Source: Primulina eburnea
Lineage: Eukaryota > Streptophyta > Magnoliopsida > Lamiales > Gesneriaceae
Length of the DNA stretch: 64,000 nt
Assembly: GCF_022965805.1 (NCBI RefSeq)
Contig: NW_027330835.1
Coordinates: 169,248-233,247 of the forward strand
Reading direction: 5' to 3'
Positions within the stretch are counted from its first letter, which is position 1; every line of letters starts with the position of its first letter. A program made the translations under genes and the position numbers. The notes under the pieces are model-generated. The model was not told the origin of the DNA and did no database searches. It saw nothing but the letters and a program-made list of their open reading frames with translations. This document shows, one piece after another, positions 10,968 through 23,268 of this stretch.

Positions 10968-12584
10968 TGTGACACCCTGACCCGATACAATTAAAAATAC
11001 AGCGGAATTTAAAATTTTCTTTAAAATATGGAAGGAGTTTCAAAATACATTTCATAAAAATGTTTACAAAACAAATACATGATCATTCAAATGATATACA
11101 AAATACAGAAGAATTATTCTTATGATCATGTCCCAAAATGATACAAAATAATCTTCCTTCCAACGGTGCATGCATATGACCCCTATCCACAGTCAACGTC
11201 CAGGGTCACCACTCTGATCTGCATCACATGAAATAACTGAAATGAGAATAAATCTCAGCAAGTGGAACTCTAACATAGCAATGATACATAGTATACTCTG
11301 TAAATCATGACTTTGAAATCATAAATACCATCAACTCTGAAACATGAATACTGTAGCAATAACTGTAGCAATAGCATATCAATAGGATAACAATACGATG
11401 GTATTTCTCTTTTCTCTGGTTGGATTGATATCAATAGTATCTATGACTGTGGGTGCAAATATCCCATCGATATAAATCGATAACTGTGAGGGATATAAGC
11501 CTATAGGCGTTGATCAACTAATTGCATGCAATGCTCTGACTATGATAAATCAATCCAATAAAACATTTGAACTCTGAATAGCATTTAAAGCCGTCGTTTC
11601 ACAATCTCATAATATCTCTTGTATTCCCTTTTTAACAATAGTGAGACATACAATGCCTCCAATAGATAATCAATGAAATCAATACATAACAATGGATCAA
11701 TGGAAGGGAATAACACTTTGAAACCTTTAAAACACAATACATATATCATCATGTGAGCAAAGGGATGAAATTCCACTTACAAACCAATAGAACACCTCCA
11801 AACTAACTCTTGGTACACCACCTACAACAATAATCCATAAACAACACCAATATCAACTCTATATCCACAAGTACAAGTCAAATAATCCATTAATCAACTC
11901 AAACAACAAGCCCAAGTCAACCCTTAACTCAAAACCTTAATAGAATCGCACCAAAAACTTACCTAAGCTTCCTTATACCACGTAGAACGTCGATCTCTAG
12001 TCGAAAATCCAAACAAAGCCAAGAATCAAAGGTAGGAAGCAATTGAAAATGGAGAAAACCCTTGCCCTAGAGAGGAAATCTCGAAAAGAAGATAAGAGAT
12101 AAGGTATGGAATGGCCAACAACTCCCAAAAAGCAACTAAATATCTCGCCCATACTTACACCGCGGGTGCGGTCACACAAGCACCGCGGGTGCGCTAAGCT
12201 CACGGCAATCCAACAAAATTCCATGCACGAACACCGCGGGTGCGGTGCTACAATTACCGCGGGTGCGGTGCACACCGCGGGGGCGGTCCTTGCACTGCCG
12301 CGGGTGCGGTCATGCCACGGCCTTCCAAAACCAAAATGATGAATAGTACACCGCGGGGGCACTCCTCTAAGAGCGCGGGTGCACTCTTGCTACGGCAATG
12401 AACAGTAATAAGGCCACAAAAATAGATCCGAAACGCTGAAACGAACAATCAACACCAACTAATACCTCAATAAAACAATAACCAATAATACTATGGCCCA
12501 AAACACAACTCTAAACATCTAATCATAAAACCCAAATAACAAGTAAAGCTTAAACCGTACCGTACACCGGGCTCGGCTATTACA
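10968..12584 (-). repeat. 3' LTR of the chromovirus
   Basis: The LTR is 1617 bp, TGTGACACCC to CGGCTATTACA on the plus strand. It contains four dyad pairs at 12160-12384. The 121- and 77-codon frames at 11997-12362 and 12106-12339 are translations of these GC-rich repeats and occur identically in the other LTR. Confidence 0.95.
12160..12384 (-). promoter_or_regulatory. CGC-N4-GCG dyad cluster, core GGGT/GGGG, four pairs (3' LTR copy)
   Basis: CCGCGGGTGCGG-type motifs start at 12160/12183, 12234/12257, 12275/12298 and 12351/12373. Offsets are 23, 23, 23 and 22 bp. On the minus strand an AT-rich GATATTTAG follows just downstream of the cluster. The last pair has decayed ends (GCAC instead of GCGG). 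Confidence 0.72.
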
Positions 12585-12585
12585 A

Positions 12586-12600
12586 TCTCCCCTCCTTAGA
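12586..12600 (-). other. Polypurine tract of the chromovirus
   Basis: A purine run (TCTAAGGAGGGGAGA on the minus strand) abuts the 3' LTR. It is the expected primer for plus-strand synthesis. Confidence 0.8.
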
Positions 12601-12624
12601 GGAATTTCGTCCGCGAAATTGACG

Positions 12625-13029
12625 TCACTGCACGAACAACTCAGGATACTTCTCTCTCATCTCTTCCTCTGGTTCCCACGTAGCCTCCTCTATCAAATGG
12701 TTCCTCCAAAGGACTTTAACGATGCCGATCTCTTTGTTCCTTAGAACCCTAACTGTGCGATCCAAAATCTGGACCGGAATCTCTTGGTACGTCAAACTCG
12801 GCGTCAAGTCCAATGGCTCGTGGTGAAGAACATGGGAAGGATCTGCAATATACTTCCTGAGCATTGATACGTGAAACACATTATGGACTCTGTCAAGATC
12901 GGGCGGTAGGGCTAATCTGTAGGCTCGGTCACCAACTCTGTCCAAGATCTCAAAAGGGCCAATAAACCTCGGACTCAGCTTGCCCTTCTTGCCAAATCTC
13001 ATCACACCCTTGAGAGGTGCTATCTTCAA
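12625..13029 (-). CDS. Integrase C-terminus with chromodomain-like tail, separated by a 1-bp deletion
   Basis: This 134-codon frame continues the polyprotein after a frameshift. It begins [19 protein letters not shown], the integrase GPF/Y-type segment (FIGPFEIL), and ends with a chromodomain-like sequence rich in the VLWRNH...[10 protein letters not shown] pattern found in plant chromoviruses, which in that family directs integration to particular chromatin. The upstream frame stops at TTT TGA; restoring one T in the run at about 13027-13031 would join the two. The methionine given as a start is internal and unlikely to be used. Confidence 0.92.
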   Translation of the reverse strand: MKIAPLKGVMRFGKKGKLSPRFIGPFEILDRVGDRAYRLALPPDLDRVHNVFHVSMLRKYIADPSHVLHHEPLDLTPSLTYQEIPVQILDRTVRVLRNKEIGIVKVLWRNHLIEEATWEPEEEMREKYPELFVQ

Positions 13030-16000
13030 AATACATAATCGCCAACCTCGAACTGCAAAGGTCTGCGGCGAACATCTGCATAACTCTTCTGTCTGGACTG
13101 AGCAGTCTTCATCCTCTCTCTGATCACTGCAACAACATCGGCCGTCTGCTGGACCAACTCTGGTCCCAACATCTTCCTCTCACCAACCTCATCCCAAAAC
13201 AAAGGCGATCTGCACTTCCTGCCATAAAGTGCCTCATACGGTGCCATCCCAATCGACGCCTGGTAGCTATTGTTGTACGTGAACTCCACAAGTGGCAATT
13301 TAGAATCCCAACTACCAGAATAGTCAATAGTACAAGCTCTGAGCATATCCTCAAGAATCTGAATGACTCTCTCTGACTGACCGTCGCTCTGAGGATGATA
13401 AGCTGTACTGAAAGCTAACCGCGAACCCATAGCTCTGTGCAGACTCTTCCAAAACTCGGAGGTAAACCTGGGGTCACGATCAGACACGATCGACACAGGA
13501 ACCCCATGAAGTCTAACAATCTCTGCAATGTAGTCCTCGGCGTACTGATTCATGGAGTACGTCGTCTTGACTGGGAGAAAGTGCGCTGACTTGGTCAATC
13601 GATCAACGATGACCCAAATGGAATTATAACCTCTCTGAACTCTGGGAAGACCAGTCACGAAATCCATAGTGATATGCTCCCACTTCCACTGAGGAATCGG
13701 CAAAGATAGCAATGTCCCAGCAGGTCTCTGATGCTCAATCTTCACCTGCTGACAAGTAAGGCACTGAGAAATGAACAAAGCAACATCTTTCTTCATACCT
13801 GGCCACCAATAGAGTCGACGAAGATCCTGATACATCTTCGTACTGCCTGGATGAATCGAATATGGCGCGGTATGAGCCTCTGTCAAGACGTCTCTACGAA
13901 TATCGTCGCCAATAGGAACACAAATACGACCTCTGAAAGTCACCAAACCATCACCATTTGAACCAAACTCTGAGTTCCCTCTCTCCTCTGCTCTAGCTCT
14001 CAACTCTGTCAACTGAACATCAGTCGACTGCTCTCTACGGATCCTGTCCGTCAAAGTAGATCGAATGACTAACGCTGAAAGACGAGCAATGGTACCTGGA
14101 ATCACCAGATCTATCTCCTCTCGATGCAAATCCATCAACAATGGCCTCTGAATCAAAGAACTCAATGAAGTACTCGACTTGCGACTCAACGCATCTGCCA
14201 CAACGTTCGCCTTCCCTGGGTGGTAACTGATAGTCACATCATAATCCTTGACAAGCTCTAACCACCTCCTCTGCCGCATGTTGAGCTCTTTCTGAGAAAA
14301 CAGATACTTCAAACTCTTGTGGTCTGTGAAAATCTCACACTTTTCGCCATACAGATAATGTCTCCAAATCTTCAGGGCGAAAACCACAGCTGCTAGCTCT
14401 AAATCATGCGTCGGATAATTCTTCTCGTAATCCTTCAACTGGCGAGAAGCATAGGCAATAACCTTACCTCGCTGCATCAGAACTGCACCAAGGCCTCTCT
14501 TCGACGCATCGGTATAGACAACGAAATCCTCAGAACCACTAGGCAATGAAAGAACAGGAGCTGTCGTCAATCTATCCTTCAGCTCTTGGAATGCACTCTG
14601 GCAATCGATGGACCACTCGAACTTCACAGTCTTCCTCGTCAGATTGGACAATGGCAGGGCAATCTTGGAAAAATCTGAAATGAAACGACGATAATAACCC
14701 GCCAAACCAAGGAAACTGCGTACCTCTGAAACAGAAGTAGGAATAGGCCAATTCTGAATCGCCTCTATCTTCAATGGATCAACAGCAATGCCATCTCTCG
14801 AAACGACATGGCCTAGAAAAGAAATCTGATCCAGCCAAAACTCACACTTCTTCAACTTGGCAAACAACCTCTTCTCTCGCAACAACTGAAGCACAACTCT
14901 GAGATGCTCTGCATGAAGCTCTCTGGTCTTGGAATAGATAAGAATATCGTCGATGAAAACAATGACGAAGCTATCCAAGAACGGCTTGAACACACGGTTC
15001 ATCAGATCCATAAAGACCGAAGGGGCATTGGTCAAACCAAACGACATCACAAGAAACTCAAAATGACCATACCTGGTCCTGAAAGCCGTCTTAGGGACAT
15101 CAGACTCCCTAACCTTCAACTGATAGTAGCCAGACCGAAGATCAATCTTCGAAAACACAGTGGCACCATGGAGCTGATCAAACAAATCATCTATCCGTGG
15201 CAACGGATACTTGTTCTTGACAGTCACTTTGTTGAGCTCCCTGTAGTCGATACACAGCCGCAAGGAACCATCTTTCTTCTTAACGAAAAGAACTGGAGCT
15301 CCCCAAGGCGAAGAACTCGGACGAATGAAACCCTTATCTAGAAGATCCTGCAACTGCGCCTTCAACTCCTTCATCTCAGTAGGGGCCATTCGGTACGGAG
15401 CCTTAGAGATAGGAACCGTACCTGGAGCTAAATCGATCACGAATTCAACATCTCTGTCCGGTGGCAAACCCGGAACATCATCCTCAAACACATCAGCAAA
15501 CTCCCTCACAACATCGATATCATCAATATTCAACTTAACCAGTCTATCAACATCCACAATAGAAGCAAGAAACCCATCGCAACCTCTACACAGCAATCTC
15601 TCAGCCTCAAGACAAGAAATAAAAGGAAGGACCAGCGAAGTACCTGAGCTGGCGAGAACTCCTCCCTGGCCATCATCTGCAAAAGTCACCTTCTTAGCAA
15701 CACAATCGATAACTGCACGGTAAGTCGAAAGCCAATCCATGCCAAGAATAACATCGAAGGCAACCATAGGGATAACAATCAAATCAGCGAAAACAACTCG
15801 CTCCTCAATACGAACAGGGCACGCAAACACAATCGATGTCGGGCACAATACATCTCCCGAAGGCAAAACAACACTAAGCTGAATGGGAAGAATAGAAGGA
15901 ACTATACCCAAAGATCTCAAAAACAAATCAGACATAAAAGAATGAGTAGCACCAGTATCAATCAAAGTAGTAGCTACTCTGCCTGAAATCAAAATAGTAC

Positions 16001-17051
16001 TAGAGATCAATGAAGAATCATGATTAATACCTTCCTTGGTCATCGAAAAGATACGACCCTGCACTCTCCCTTGGCTAGCTCCCTTAGGACAATTTCTGGC
16101 AACGTGGCCTGCCGTGCCACAACGATAGCAAGACTGAGTGCCAAATCTGCACTCTCCACGGTGATGCTTGCCACACTTCTGACACAAAGGCTTCTCGGGA
16201 TCAAATGGAACAACTGGAACTGGCGATGGTCTAGGACTCGGCTCCATCTTGCCCTTGCCCTTGAAACGATCCCTGCCCCTCTGATTAGAACCCTGGCCTC
16301 TCTGAGCAACAGCTTGATGCCTCTCCTGCCTCTCCCTGGCGATATCCTTCTCGTCCTGCTCGGCCAACAAAGCTTTGGACACGATCTCCTTGAAAGTAAC
16401 AGCCTTGGACATGTTGATATCACGGCGAATCTCCGCTCTAAGGCCTCGAATGAAATGAGCGCCTTTGTCCTTGTCGTTCGAAGCAATATACGGAGCAAAC
16501 AAGCAACCCTCCTCAAACTTCAGGATATACTGACCAACATCCAAGCTCCCCTGTCGAAGCTCCAAGAACTCCGTAACCTTCCTCGCTCGAAGTGCATCGG
16601 GGAAATACTTGTCGTAGAACAAGTCCGTGAACTCTGACCACTTCAGCGTCGCAACAGTCACACCAACCTTCGTCGCATTCCACCAAATGCGGGCAGCCTT
16701 AACCAACATGAAAATGGCACAACTAATCCTGTCTTTGTCCTCATACTGGAGATGATCGAAGATAGCTTCAAGCGCCTTGACCCACTCGACAGCAACTAGA
16801 GGATCGGTGCTACCTGCGAATTCCGGTGGATCCATCCTCTTGAAAGCAGAAAAGACGGCATCAGTGCCAACAGCCTGAGCAACCTGACCTCTCACTTGGC
16901 CTCTACCCTGTCCAGTTCCTTGCATACAAATGAGCTGCTGAATCTGCTCGCTATGCACCTTAGCCTGCTCCTTAAGCAACTTGCCGAACTCGTCGACAAC
17001 TCTCGAGGAAGAACTATCCTCACCCTCTGCCGCCTTACGCTTAGGAGGCAT
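13026..17051 (-). CDS. Chromovirus gag-pol polyprotein (gag, protease, RT, RNase H, integrase)
   Basis: The frame is 1341 codons from [10 protein letters not shown]. Gag domain at about residues 85-240; two CCHC-type knuckles at about 285-325 ([26 protein letters not shown]); aspartic protease with DTGATHSF, catalytic Asp at about 365; reverse transcriptase with FIDD at about 696-699; RNase H with YTDAS, DLELAA and FTDHKSL; integrase HHCC finger ending CLTCQQVK, then the core with Asp near 1129 (TMDFVTG), Asp near 1191 (VSDRDPRF) and Glu near 1228 (GQSERVIQ). All catalytic residues are present. The start is the first ATG after the primer-binding site, 117 bp downstream of it. The frame ends early at a TGA made by a 1-bp deletion; the remaining 134 codons are in the next frame. 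Confidence 0.96.
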   Translation of the reverse strand: MPPKRKAAEGEDSSSSRVVDEFGKLLKEQAKVHSEQIQQLICMQGTGQGRGQVRGQVAQAVGTDAVFSAFKRMDPPEFAGSTDPLVAVEWVKALEAIFDHLQYEDKDRISCAIFMLVKAARIWWNATKVGVTVATLKWSEFTDLFYDKYFPDALRARKVTEFLELRQGSLDVGQYILKFEEGCLFAPYIASNDKDKGAHFIRGLRAEIRRDINMSKAVTFKEIVSKALLAEQDEKDIARERQERHQAVAQRGQGSNQRGRDRFKGKGKMEPSPRPSPVPVVPFDPEKPLCQKCGKHHRGECRFGTQSCYRCGTAGHVARNCPKGASQGRVQGRIFSMTKEGINHDSSLISSTILISGRVATTLIDTGATHSFMSDLFLRSLGIVPSILPIQLSVVLPSGDVLCPTSIVFACPVRIEERVVFADLIVIPMVAFDVILGMDWLSTYRAVIDCVAKKVTFADDGQGGVLASSGTSLVLPFISCLEAERLLCRGCDGFLASIVDVDRLVKLNIDDIDVVREFADVFEDDVPGLPPDRDVEFVIDLAPGTVPISKAPYRMAPTEMKELKAQLQDLLDKGFIRPSSSPWGAPVLFVKKKDGSLRLCIDYRELNKVTVKNKYPLPRIDDLFDQLHGATVFSKIDLRSGYYQLKVRESDVPKTAFRTRYGHFEFLVMSFGLTNAPSVFMDLMNRVFKPFLDSFVIVFIDDILIYSKTRELHAEHLRVVLQLLREKRLFAKLKKCEFWLDQISFLGHVVSRDGIAVDPLKIEAIQNWPIPTSVSEVRSFLGLAGYYRRFISDFSKIALPLSNLTRKTVKFEWSIDCQSAFQELKDRLTTAPVLSLPSGSEDFVVYTDASKRGLGAVLMQRGKVIAYASRQLKDYEKNYPTHDLELAAVVFALKIWRHYLYGEKCEIFTDHKSLKYLFSQKELNMRQRRWLELVKDYDVTISYHPGKANVVADALSRKSSTSLSSLIQRPLLMDLHREEIDLVIPGTIARLSALVIRSTLTDRIRREQSTDVQLTELRARAEERGNSEFGSNGDGLVTFRGRICVPIGDDIRRDVLTEAHTAPYSIHPGSTKMYQDLRRLYWWPGMKKDVALFISQCLTCQQVKIEHQRPAGTLLSLPIPQWKWEHITMDFVTGLPRVQRGYNSIWVIVDRLTKSAHFLPVKTTYSMNQYAEDYIAEIVRLHGVPVSIVSDRDPRFTSEFWKSLHRAMGSRLAFSTAYHPQSDGQSERVIQILEDMLRACTIDYSGSWDSKLPLVEFTYNNSYQASIGMAPYEALYGRKCRSPLFWDEVGERKMLGPELVQQTADVVAVIRERMKTAQSRQKSYADVRRRPLQFEVGDYVF

Positions 17052-17167
17052 ACTCTACAATTGCTCACAAGACACCAATCAATATATATAACAATGGATA
17101 GATGCAAGAAAACATACCTGGACAGTTGAAAGTAGACGAAGTCATATGCATTGGTCCGAAGAACACC

Positions 17168-17179
17168 GCTCTGATACCA
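17168..17179 (-). other. Primer-binding site of the chromovirus
   Basis: TGGTATCAGAGC on the minus strand, five bases inside the 5' LTR, is complementary to the 3' end of initiator methionine tRNA. Confidence 0.9.
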
Positions 17180-17184
17180 CTAAA

Positions 17185-18800
17185 TGTGACACCCTGACCC
17201 GATACAATTAAAAATACAGCGGAATTTAAAATTTTCTTTAAAATATGGAAGGAGTTTCAAAATACATTTCATAAAAATGTTTACAAAACAAATACATGAT
17301 CATTCAAATGATATACAAAATACAGAAGAATCATTCTTATGATCATGTCCCAAAATGATACAAAATAATCTTCCTTCCAACGGTGCATGCATATGACCCC
17401 TATCCACAGTCAACGTCCAGGGTCACCACTCTGATCTGCATCACATGAAATAACTGAAATGAGAATAAATCTCAGCAAGTGGAACTCTAACATAGCAATG
17501 ATACATAGTATACTCTGTAAATCATGACTTTGAAATCTTAAATACCATCAACTCTGAAACATGAATACTGTAGCAATAACTGTAGCAATAGCATATCAAT
17601 AGGATAACAATACGATGGTATTTCTCTTTTCTCTGGTTGGATTGATATCAATAGTATCTATGACTGTGGGTGCAAATATCCCATCGATATAAATCGATAA
17701 CTGTGAGGGATATAAGCCTATAGGCGTTGATCAACTAATTGCATGCAATGCTCTGACTATGATAAATCAATCCAATAAACATTTGAACTCTGAATAGCAT
17801 TTAAAGCCGTCGTTTCACAATCTCATAATATCTCTTGTATTCCCTTTTTAACAATAGTGAGACATACAATGCCTCCAATAGATAATCAATGAAATCAATA
17901 CATAACAATGGATCAATGGAAGGGAATAACACTTTGAAACCTTTAAAACACAATACATATATCATCATGTGAGCAAAGGGATGAAATTCCACTTACAAAC
18001 CAATAGAACACCTCCAAACTAACTCTTGGTACACCACCTACAACAATAATCCATAAACAACACCAATATCAACTCTATATCCACAAGTACAAGTCAAATA
18101 ATCCATTAATCAACTCAAACAACAAGCCCAAGTCAACCCTTAACTCAAAACCTTAATAGAATCGCACCAAAAACTTACCTAAGCTTCCTTATACCACGTA
18201 GAACGTCGATCTCTAGTCGAAAATCCAAACAAAGCCAAGAATCAAAGGTAGGAAGCAATTGAAAATGGAGAAAACCCTTGCCCTAGAGAGGAAATCTCGA
18301 AAAGAAGATAAGAGATAAGGTATGGAATGGCCAACAACTCCCAAAAAGCAACTAAATATCTCGCCCATACTTACACCGCGGGTGCGGTCACACAAGCACC
18401 GCGGGTGCGCTAAGCTCACGGCAATCCAACAAAATTCCATGCACGAACACCGCGGGTGCGGTGCTACAATTACCGCGGGTGCGGTGCACACCGCGGGGGC
18501 GGTCCTTGCACTGCCGCGGGTGCGGTCATGCCACGGCCTTCCAAAACCAAAATGATGAATAGTACACCGCGGGGGCACTCCTCTAAGAGCGCGGGTGCAC
18601 TCTTGCTACGGCAATGAACAGTAATAAGGCCACAAAAATAGATCCGAAACGCTGAAACGAACAATCAACACCAACTAATACCTCAATAAAACAATAACCA
18701 ATAATACTATGGCCCAAAACACAACTCTAAACATCTAATCATAAAACCCAAATAACAAGTAAAGATTAAACCGTACCGTACACCGGGCTCGGCTATTACA
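17185..18800 (-). repeat. 5' LTR of the chromovirus
   Basis: The LTR is 1616 bp and nearly identical to 10968-12584. Differences I see are at about 17325 (C for T), 17544 (T for A), 17775 (one A fewer) and 18764 (A for C). Confidence 0.95.
18376..18600 (-). promoter_or_regulatory. CGC-N4-GCG dyad cluster, core GGGT/GGGG (5' LTR copy)
   Basis: It has the same four pairs and spacings as at 12160-12384. This copy lies in the transcribing 5' LTR, upstream of gag-pol. Confidence 0.72.
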
Positions 18801-19189
18801 GTTGTTCAGTGCACTCTACTAGGAGCACCTATCTACATGCTCGGACATCACAATGTCCCCTACCAATGAAACATGGTACTCACATCGCAGATACTAGTCT
18901 CTAACTCGAGCGGCCTATATCCTCCTTAGTGGAGCTGAATCGACTAGGAACGGTTTAGAATATACAGTATTCCAAATATGAGTTTCATGATACTCATCAT
19001 ATGAGCATCTCATATTCTTTCTACTATTTGTATATTCAAGGGCTTTATCTATGCAACTAGCATGGGTATACAGATAAAGATTTGCCAAAATAATAATTTC
19101 AAATATTATTAAAATAAAGATTGCTTATACATAGAGTTTCATTGTGAACACTCGGCCAACACTTGGCTCGACGGGCACCTACTCTAACA
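18801..19189 (-). repeat. 3' LTR of copia-mid, right part
   Basis: The LTR resumes after the chromovirus (GTTGT duplicated at 18801-18805) and ends CTCTAACA at 19189. Next to it lies the polypurine tract, read on the plus strand as TCTCCCACTT (19191-19200). Confidence 0.9.
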
Positions 19190-20861
19190 ATCTCCCACTT
19201 GCACTAGAGCCAACTACCCATATGCTTTAAACCCATTGATTCGCGATGCTTGTCGAATAATGGTCCAGGTAAAGGCTTAGCTAGTGGATCAACAACATTA
19301 TCTGCGAAGCCGACTATGTCAAAAGACACTTCTTCCTCTTTCCACAATCTCTCCGAGGATGTGGTACTTACTCAATACATGTTTGGACTTCTGATGAGAC
19401 CTTGGCTCCTTTGCTTGAGCTAAAGCTCCCGTGTTGTCACACAACACCGGGACAGGAGCAACTACATTAGGAATGACGTCCAACTCTTAGACGAAATTCC
19501 TTATCCAAACAGCCTCCCTTGCTGCATCTGATGCAGCAATGTATTCGGCCTCTGTGCTGGAATCCGTAATATTGTCTTGCTTGGAACTCTTCCAAGAGAC
19601 AGCAGCACCGTTGAGCATGAATACAAAACCAGAGGTTGACTTCGAGTCATCGATATCGCTTTGGAAGCTAGAGTCGGTATAGCCTTCCAATTTTAGTTCT
19701 CCACCCCATAGACCAAGAACAATTTATTGGTCCTTCTCAACTACTTGAGTATGTCTTTCACAGCTTTCCAATGTGGAAGACCGGGGTTCGATTGATATCT
19801 ACTCACTACACTTAGTGCGAAAGCCACGTCAGGACGTGTAGATATCATCCCATACATGATGCTACCAATTGCCGAAGCATACAGAATGTGTGTCATCGCC
19901 ACTATCTCTGCATCAGTCCTTGGGAGACAGACTTGGATAGGGACACGCCATGACACATTGGTAGATGTCCTCTCATGGACTCACCCATCGAGAACCGCTT
20001 CACGATGGTATCAATGTATGTGGACTAGGTGAGATCAAGCAATCTTTTCGATCTATCTCTATAGATCTGTATCACAATACAAAAGATGCTTCACCCAAGT
20101 CCTGCATCGAGAACTTACTCGCTAACCATATCTTAGTTGATTGCAACATTCCTACATCATTCCCAATGATTAGAATGTCATCAACATAAAGCACCAGGAA
20201 TGTCACAACACTCCCACTGACCTTCTTATACACACAGGGTTCCTCAGGATTCTTAGTAAATCAAACTCTTTGATTGTACTCTCGAATTTAAGGTTCCAAC
20301 TCCCAGATGCCTTCTTTAGACCATAAATAGATCTCTGAAGTTTGCATGCCATATGCTCACTTCCGACAGATGTAAACCCTTCAGGTTGAGACATGTAAAT
20401 CTCTTCCTTAATATCCCCATTAAGAAAGGCTGTCTTGACATCCATCTGCCATATCTCATAGTCATACCATGCAGCTATGGCTAGCAAATAGTAGAATCGG
20501 CATAGCAAATAGTAGAATTGACATCCATCTGCCATATCTCCTTAATATCTCATAGTCAGATTCCATCGCTTCAAGCCATTTGGATGAATCGGCATCAGAT
20601 AACGCTTCCTTGAAGGTCCTTGGATCACATCCATGGTTAGGCTCATCATGGCCCTCTTCAAGAAGTAGACCATACCTCATAGGTGGTCTCGAGACTCTCT
20701 CGGATCTTCTAGGAGATTGTATCTCCTCTCTTGGCTCTTCGGGTGTGGGTTCTTCAATTGTGGGTGTTTCTCGAACCTCTTCGAGTTCTATCATCTCCCC
20801 TTTTCTATCCAATAGAAATTCCTTTTCCAAAAAGGTTGCATTCCTAGAAACAAACACTTTT
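19190..20861 (-). pseudogene. Copia-mid pol remnant: RNase H, RT and integrase C-terminus
   Basis: Reading leftward on the minus strand, this holds the integrase C-terminal linker (20562-20857), a rearranged RT start, RT with the [12 protein letters not shown] motif (20203-20535), and RNase H fragments ([10 protein letters not shown] at 19487-19690, plus 19741-19956). Several frameshifts separate the fragments. At about 20476-20556, about 220 bp of RT seen in copia-1 are replaced by short copied segments. Gypsy-B interrupts the integrase linker at 20862. It cannot encode an active enzyme. Confidence 0.9.
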
Positions 20862-20996
20862 TGTAATGCCCGATAATTTAATTATTGTAATCTGATATGA
20901 TTTACTGATTATGAATTGATGTAATTATAGGCGGGCCAGTTCGAGATAAGATTTGAGCAAGTATATGAAATTATACAATTTGGGCCGAAGGTATAG

Positions 20997-21158
20997 CGCC
21001 CGGGCGAAAATGTTTGTCCGCCCGAGCGCCATTGAGTGTTGGTAGAAAGCCGAGAGTCCTTCGCCCGGGCGGAACTTTTTGTTCGCCCGAGCGCGCATGA
21101 ATAATGGATGAGGGCCGAGAGTTCTTCGCCCGACCGGCAACTTTTGTCCGCTCGAGCG
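20997..21158 (+). promoter_or_regulatory. CGC-N4-GCG dyad cluster, core CCGG/CCGA/TCGA, three pairs (5' LTR)
   Basis: Motifs start at 20997/21019, 21062/21084 and 21127/21149, each pair 22 bp apart; the two halves of a pair are near inverted repeats. The motif at 21127 is CGCCCGACCG here but CGCCCGAGCG in the 3' LTR, so it decayed after insertion. Confidence 0.75.
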
Positions 21159-21207
21159 AGCGACGTGCAACACCAAGATATATGCCACGTTTCAGATGTG
21201 CATGCGG

Positions 21208-21217
21208 TATATATATG
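21208..21217 (+). promoter_or_regulatory. TATA box of the gypsy-B 5' LTR
   Basis: TATATATATG lies about 50 bp downstream of the dyad cluster. The 3' LTR has one more TA here. Confidence 0.6.
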
Positions 21218-22942
21218 TTTAAGCATGAAATTCTTCATATTTCAGCCGAGGGAAACGAGAAAAGCTTAAGGAGAAAGCTTTAAGTTTCTTCGAAGACTAT
21301 TATTGTGATTTTGTGTAATCTGTCTGTCTGATTTTAAATCCGACTACAGTACTGTGTTCCTCTCGACACGAGCTACACAAGGACGTAAGTTTTGTTACGT
21401 TTAGACAAGATTTGAATTTATGATATTGTCAGAATTGAATATGATTCAGATATAGTGTTTCTGCTACCGTAGATATTGTAGAATTGAAGTCAGATTAAAG
21501 AACAGACCGTTTCTGTAATTGTTATGATTTTTGAAAAATATTGACTGAGATTCTATATCAGAATTGTGTTAATATTCAGAGTATGAATTATGTTGACACA
21601 GATTATGAGTGCCAGTATTATATATGTGATGTTCAGATTGACGGGGTTATTCAGATTGTATTATTATGCCGTCGAAACATCAGTTGAATTAGATTGATCA
21701 GATTCAGATATGATTTCGATTTGATTGTGATATTATTGATAAAACTCAGATTGTATCTTGTTCAGATATTGATCAGATTGTATACTGAATTGGGTATTGA
21801 TCAGAACGCATTGTGTATTGAGTTAGTCACTGACACAGTGTATTCGATATTGTCATTTCAGATTTGATATGGACAGAGTTGAATACCAGACTTCGTCTTC
21901 GTCAGACAGGGACGACAAAGGTATAATTCATGTGATATTCGGGAAGCATAACTCAAATTAGATTAATTTGAGTTTCCCAATAAAATCACATACTAGATTA
22001 TTGTTTATATTGTTACCTGATTATGCTTTGATTATAGAATTGTATTCAAGCAGGTAAGATAATTTAGATATTCAGTTATGAATATGATTATGCTTTGTTT
22101 ACAGATTCTTATTCATTGCATCTAAGATAGGAGAGTCTTTGACAGGCATTGTCAAATAGCTAGACGTTTCGGTGTATCTCAGCATAGGAGTAGGTATTAC
22201 TCTTATTGCCGCCGTTGATACAGCTCAGACCGAAGTCTAGGAATGAGACGTACATTACCCCGATTGGAGGGTAGGTAGTGACGTCTTATTCACCCCGGGA
22301 TCCCTAGAGTTTTAGTCGAGTCAAGTCTAGACATGATTTGATTAGGACTGCATGATTATATGGATGTGGCTCCTAGATCATGGGACCCATCGTTATTACT
22401 TTCAGTTGTGCTAGCATGTTTTATGATTTAGATTGTTTATATGCATGTTTATCTGAATTGAGTTGCATGCTTATTTGATTTATTTCATAGATTATGAAAT
22501 ATATTGTGTTTATACATGATCGCATGGTTTATGAACTAGTTTGTTTATATACATGCTTACCATGTTTTATACTGGGATTTATTCTCACCGGAGTTATCCG
22601 GCTGTTGTCTTGTTTTGTAAGTGTGCATGACAACAGGTGGGGCTAGATCAGGGTCGAGATGACGATGAGAGAAGACGAATTAGCGTGGTGATTCCGGACT
22701 TGTAGCAGACTTGGTTTATTACTTGAATTTAGTACTTGAACCTTAGACTTAGGTTGTACAGTATTGTACTTTTCTACTGAACTGTAGTTTTTATACAGAG
22801 ATGTATATTGTTTAGATTCCATTACCTTCCGCAGTTACATTTTAAAAAAAGAAAATTTTTTTGACCCTGTTTTATCTTAATTGATAATTAAATCCCAAAG
22901 ATGATTAATAAGATAGATCAGCGTCCGGGTCCCCACAACAGG

Positions 22943-22954
22943 TGGTATCAGAGC
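22943..22954 (+). other. Primer-binding site of gypsy-B
   Basis: TGGTATCAGAGC starts five bases inside the 5' LTR and is complementary to initiator methionine tRNA. Confidence 0.9.
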
Positions 22955-23268
22955 GATAGATCCTTTAGATTGAGATAGTAAGAGTTGATAGATTCTTCAG
23001 ACTGAGATAGCAGAGAATGAGCGGGGTAGATTGAATTGTTTGTCCTTGCATGTGATTGCTAGCATGAGATTTATTTCAATGTTGACTACATTGTGTGTGC
23101 TAGCATGATTTATTGCTTTCCCTATTACATGTTGCTTGTTATCTGAGTTGTTTGCAGCATGTAATTACTAAGCCTGGATCAGAACCGAGTCTGAATCAAA
23201 GGTATATGATCAGAGGAGGGCTGAGACAGATTGTATAGATGGTGTACTAATCTGTTTGATATTCAGAT

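Larger units (their letters stand above)
10968..18800 (-). mobile_element. Nearly intact Ty3/gypsy chromovirus, Tekay/Del-like
   Basis: The 7833-bp element has LTRs at 10968-12584 and 17185-18800 and TSD GTTGT (10963-10967, 18801-18805). Internal order on the minus strand is primer-binding site, gag, protease, RT, RNase H, integrase, chromodomain-like tail, polypurine tract. RT before integrase defines Ty3/gypsy, and the chromodomain-like end points to a chromovirus; the Tekay/Del lineage is my best guess. By eye the LTRs differ at about four positions in 1617 bp (three substitutions, one indel), making it the youngest insertion in the window. One single-base deletion breaks the polyprotein. 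Confidence 0.95.
20862..22937 (+). repeat. 5' LTR of gypsy-B
   Basis: The LTR is 2076 bp, TGTAATGCCCG to GTCCCCACA. It contains a cluster of three dyad pairs at 20997-21158 and a TATA stretch at 21208-21217. No gene is seen. Confidence 0.92.

Noticed and set aside
11997..12362. 121- and 77-codon frames in the chromovirus LTRs (also 18213-18578)
   Set aside because: Same reason: GC-rich repeat translation, identical in both LTRs, no domain.
13017..16637. Plus-strand frames of 70-205 codons across the chromovirus
   Set aside because: They are antisense shadows of the gag-pol frame, which has full domain content on the minus strand.
22943..22954. tRNA-like match to initiator methionine tRNA
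   Set aside because: Only 12 bases adjoining an LTR: a primer-binding site, not a tRNA gene.
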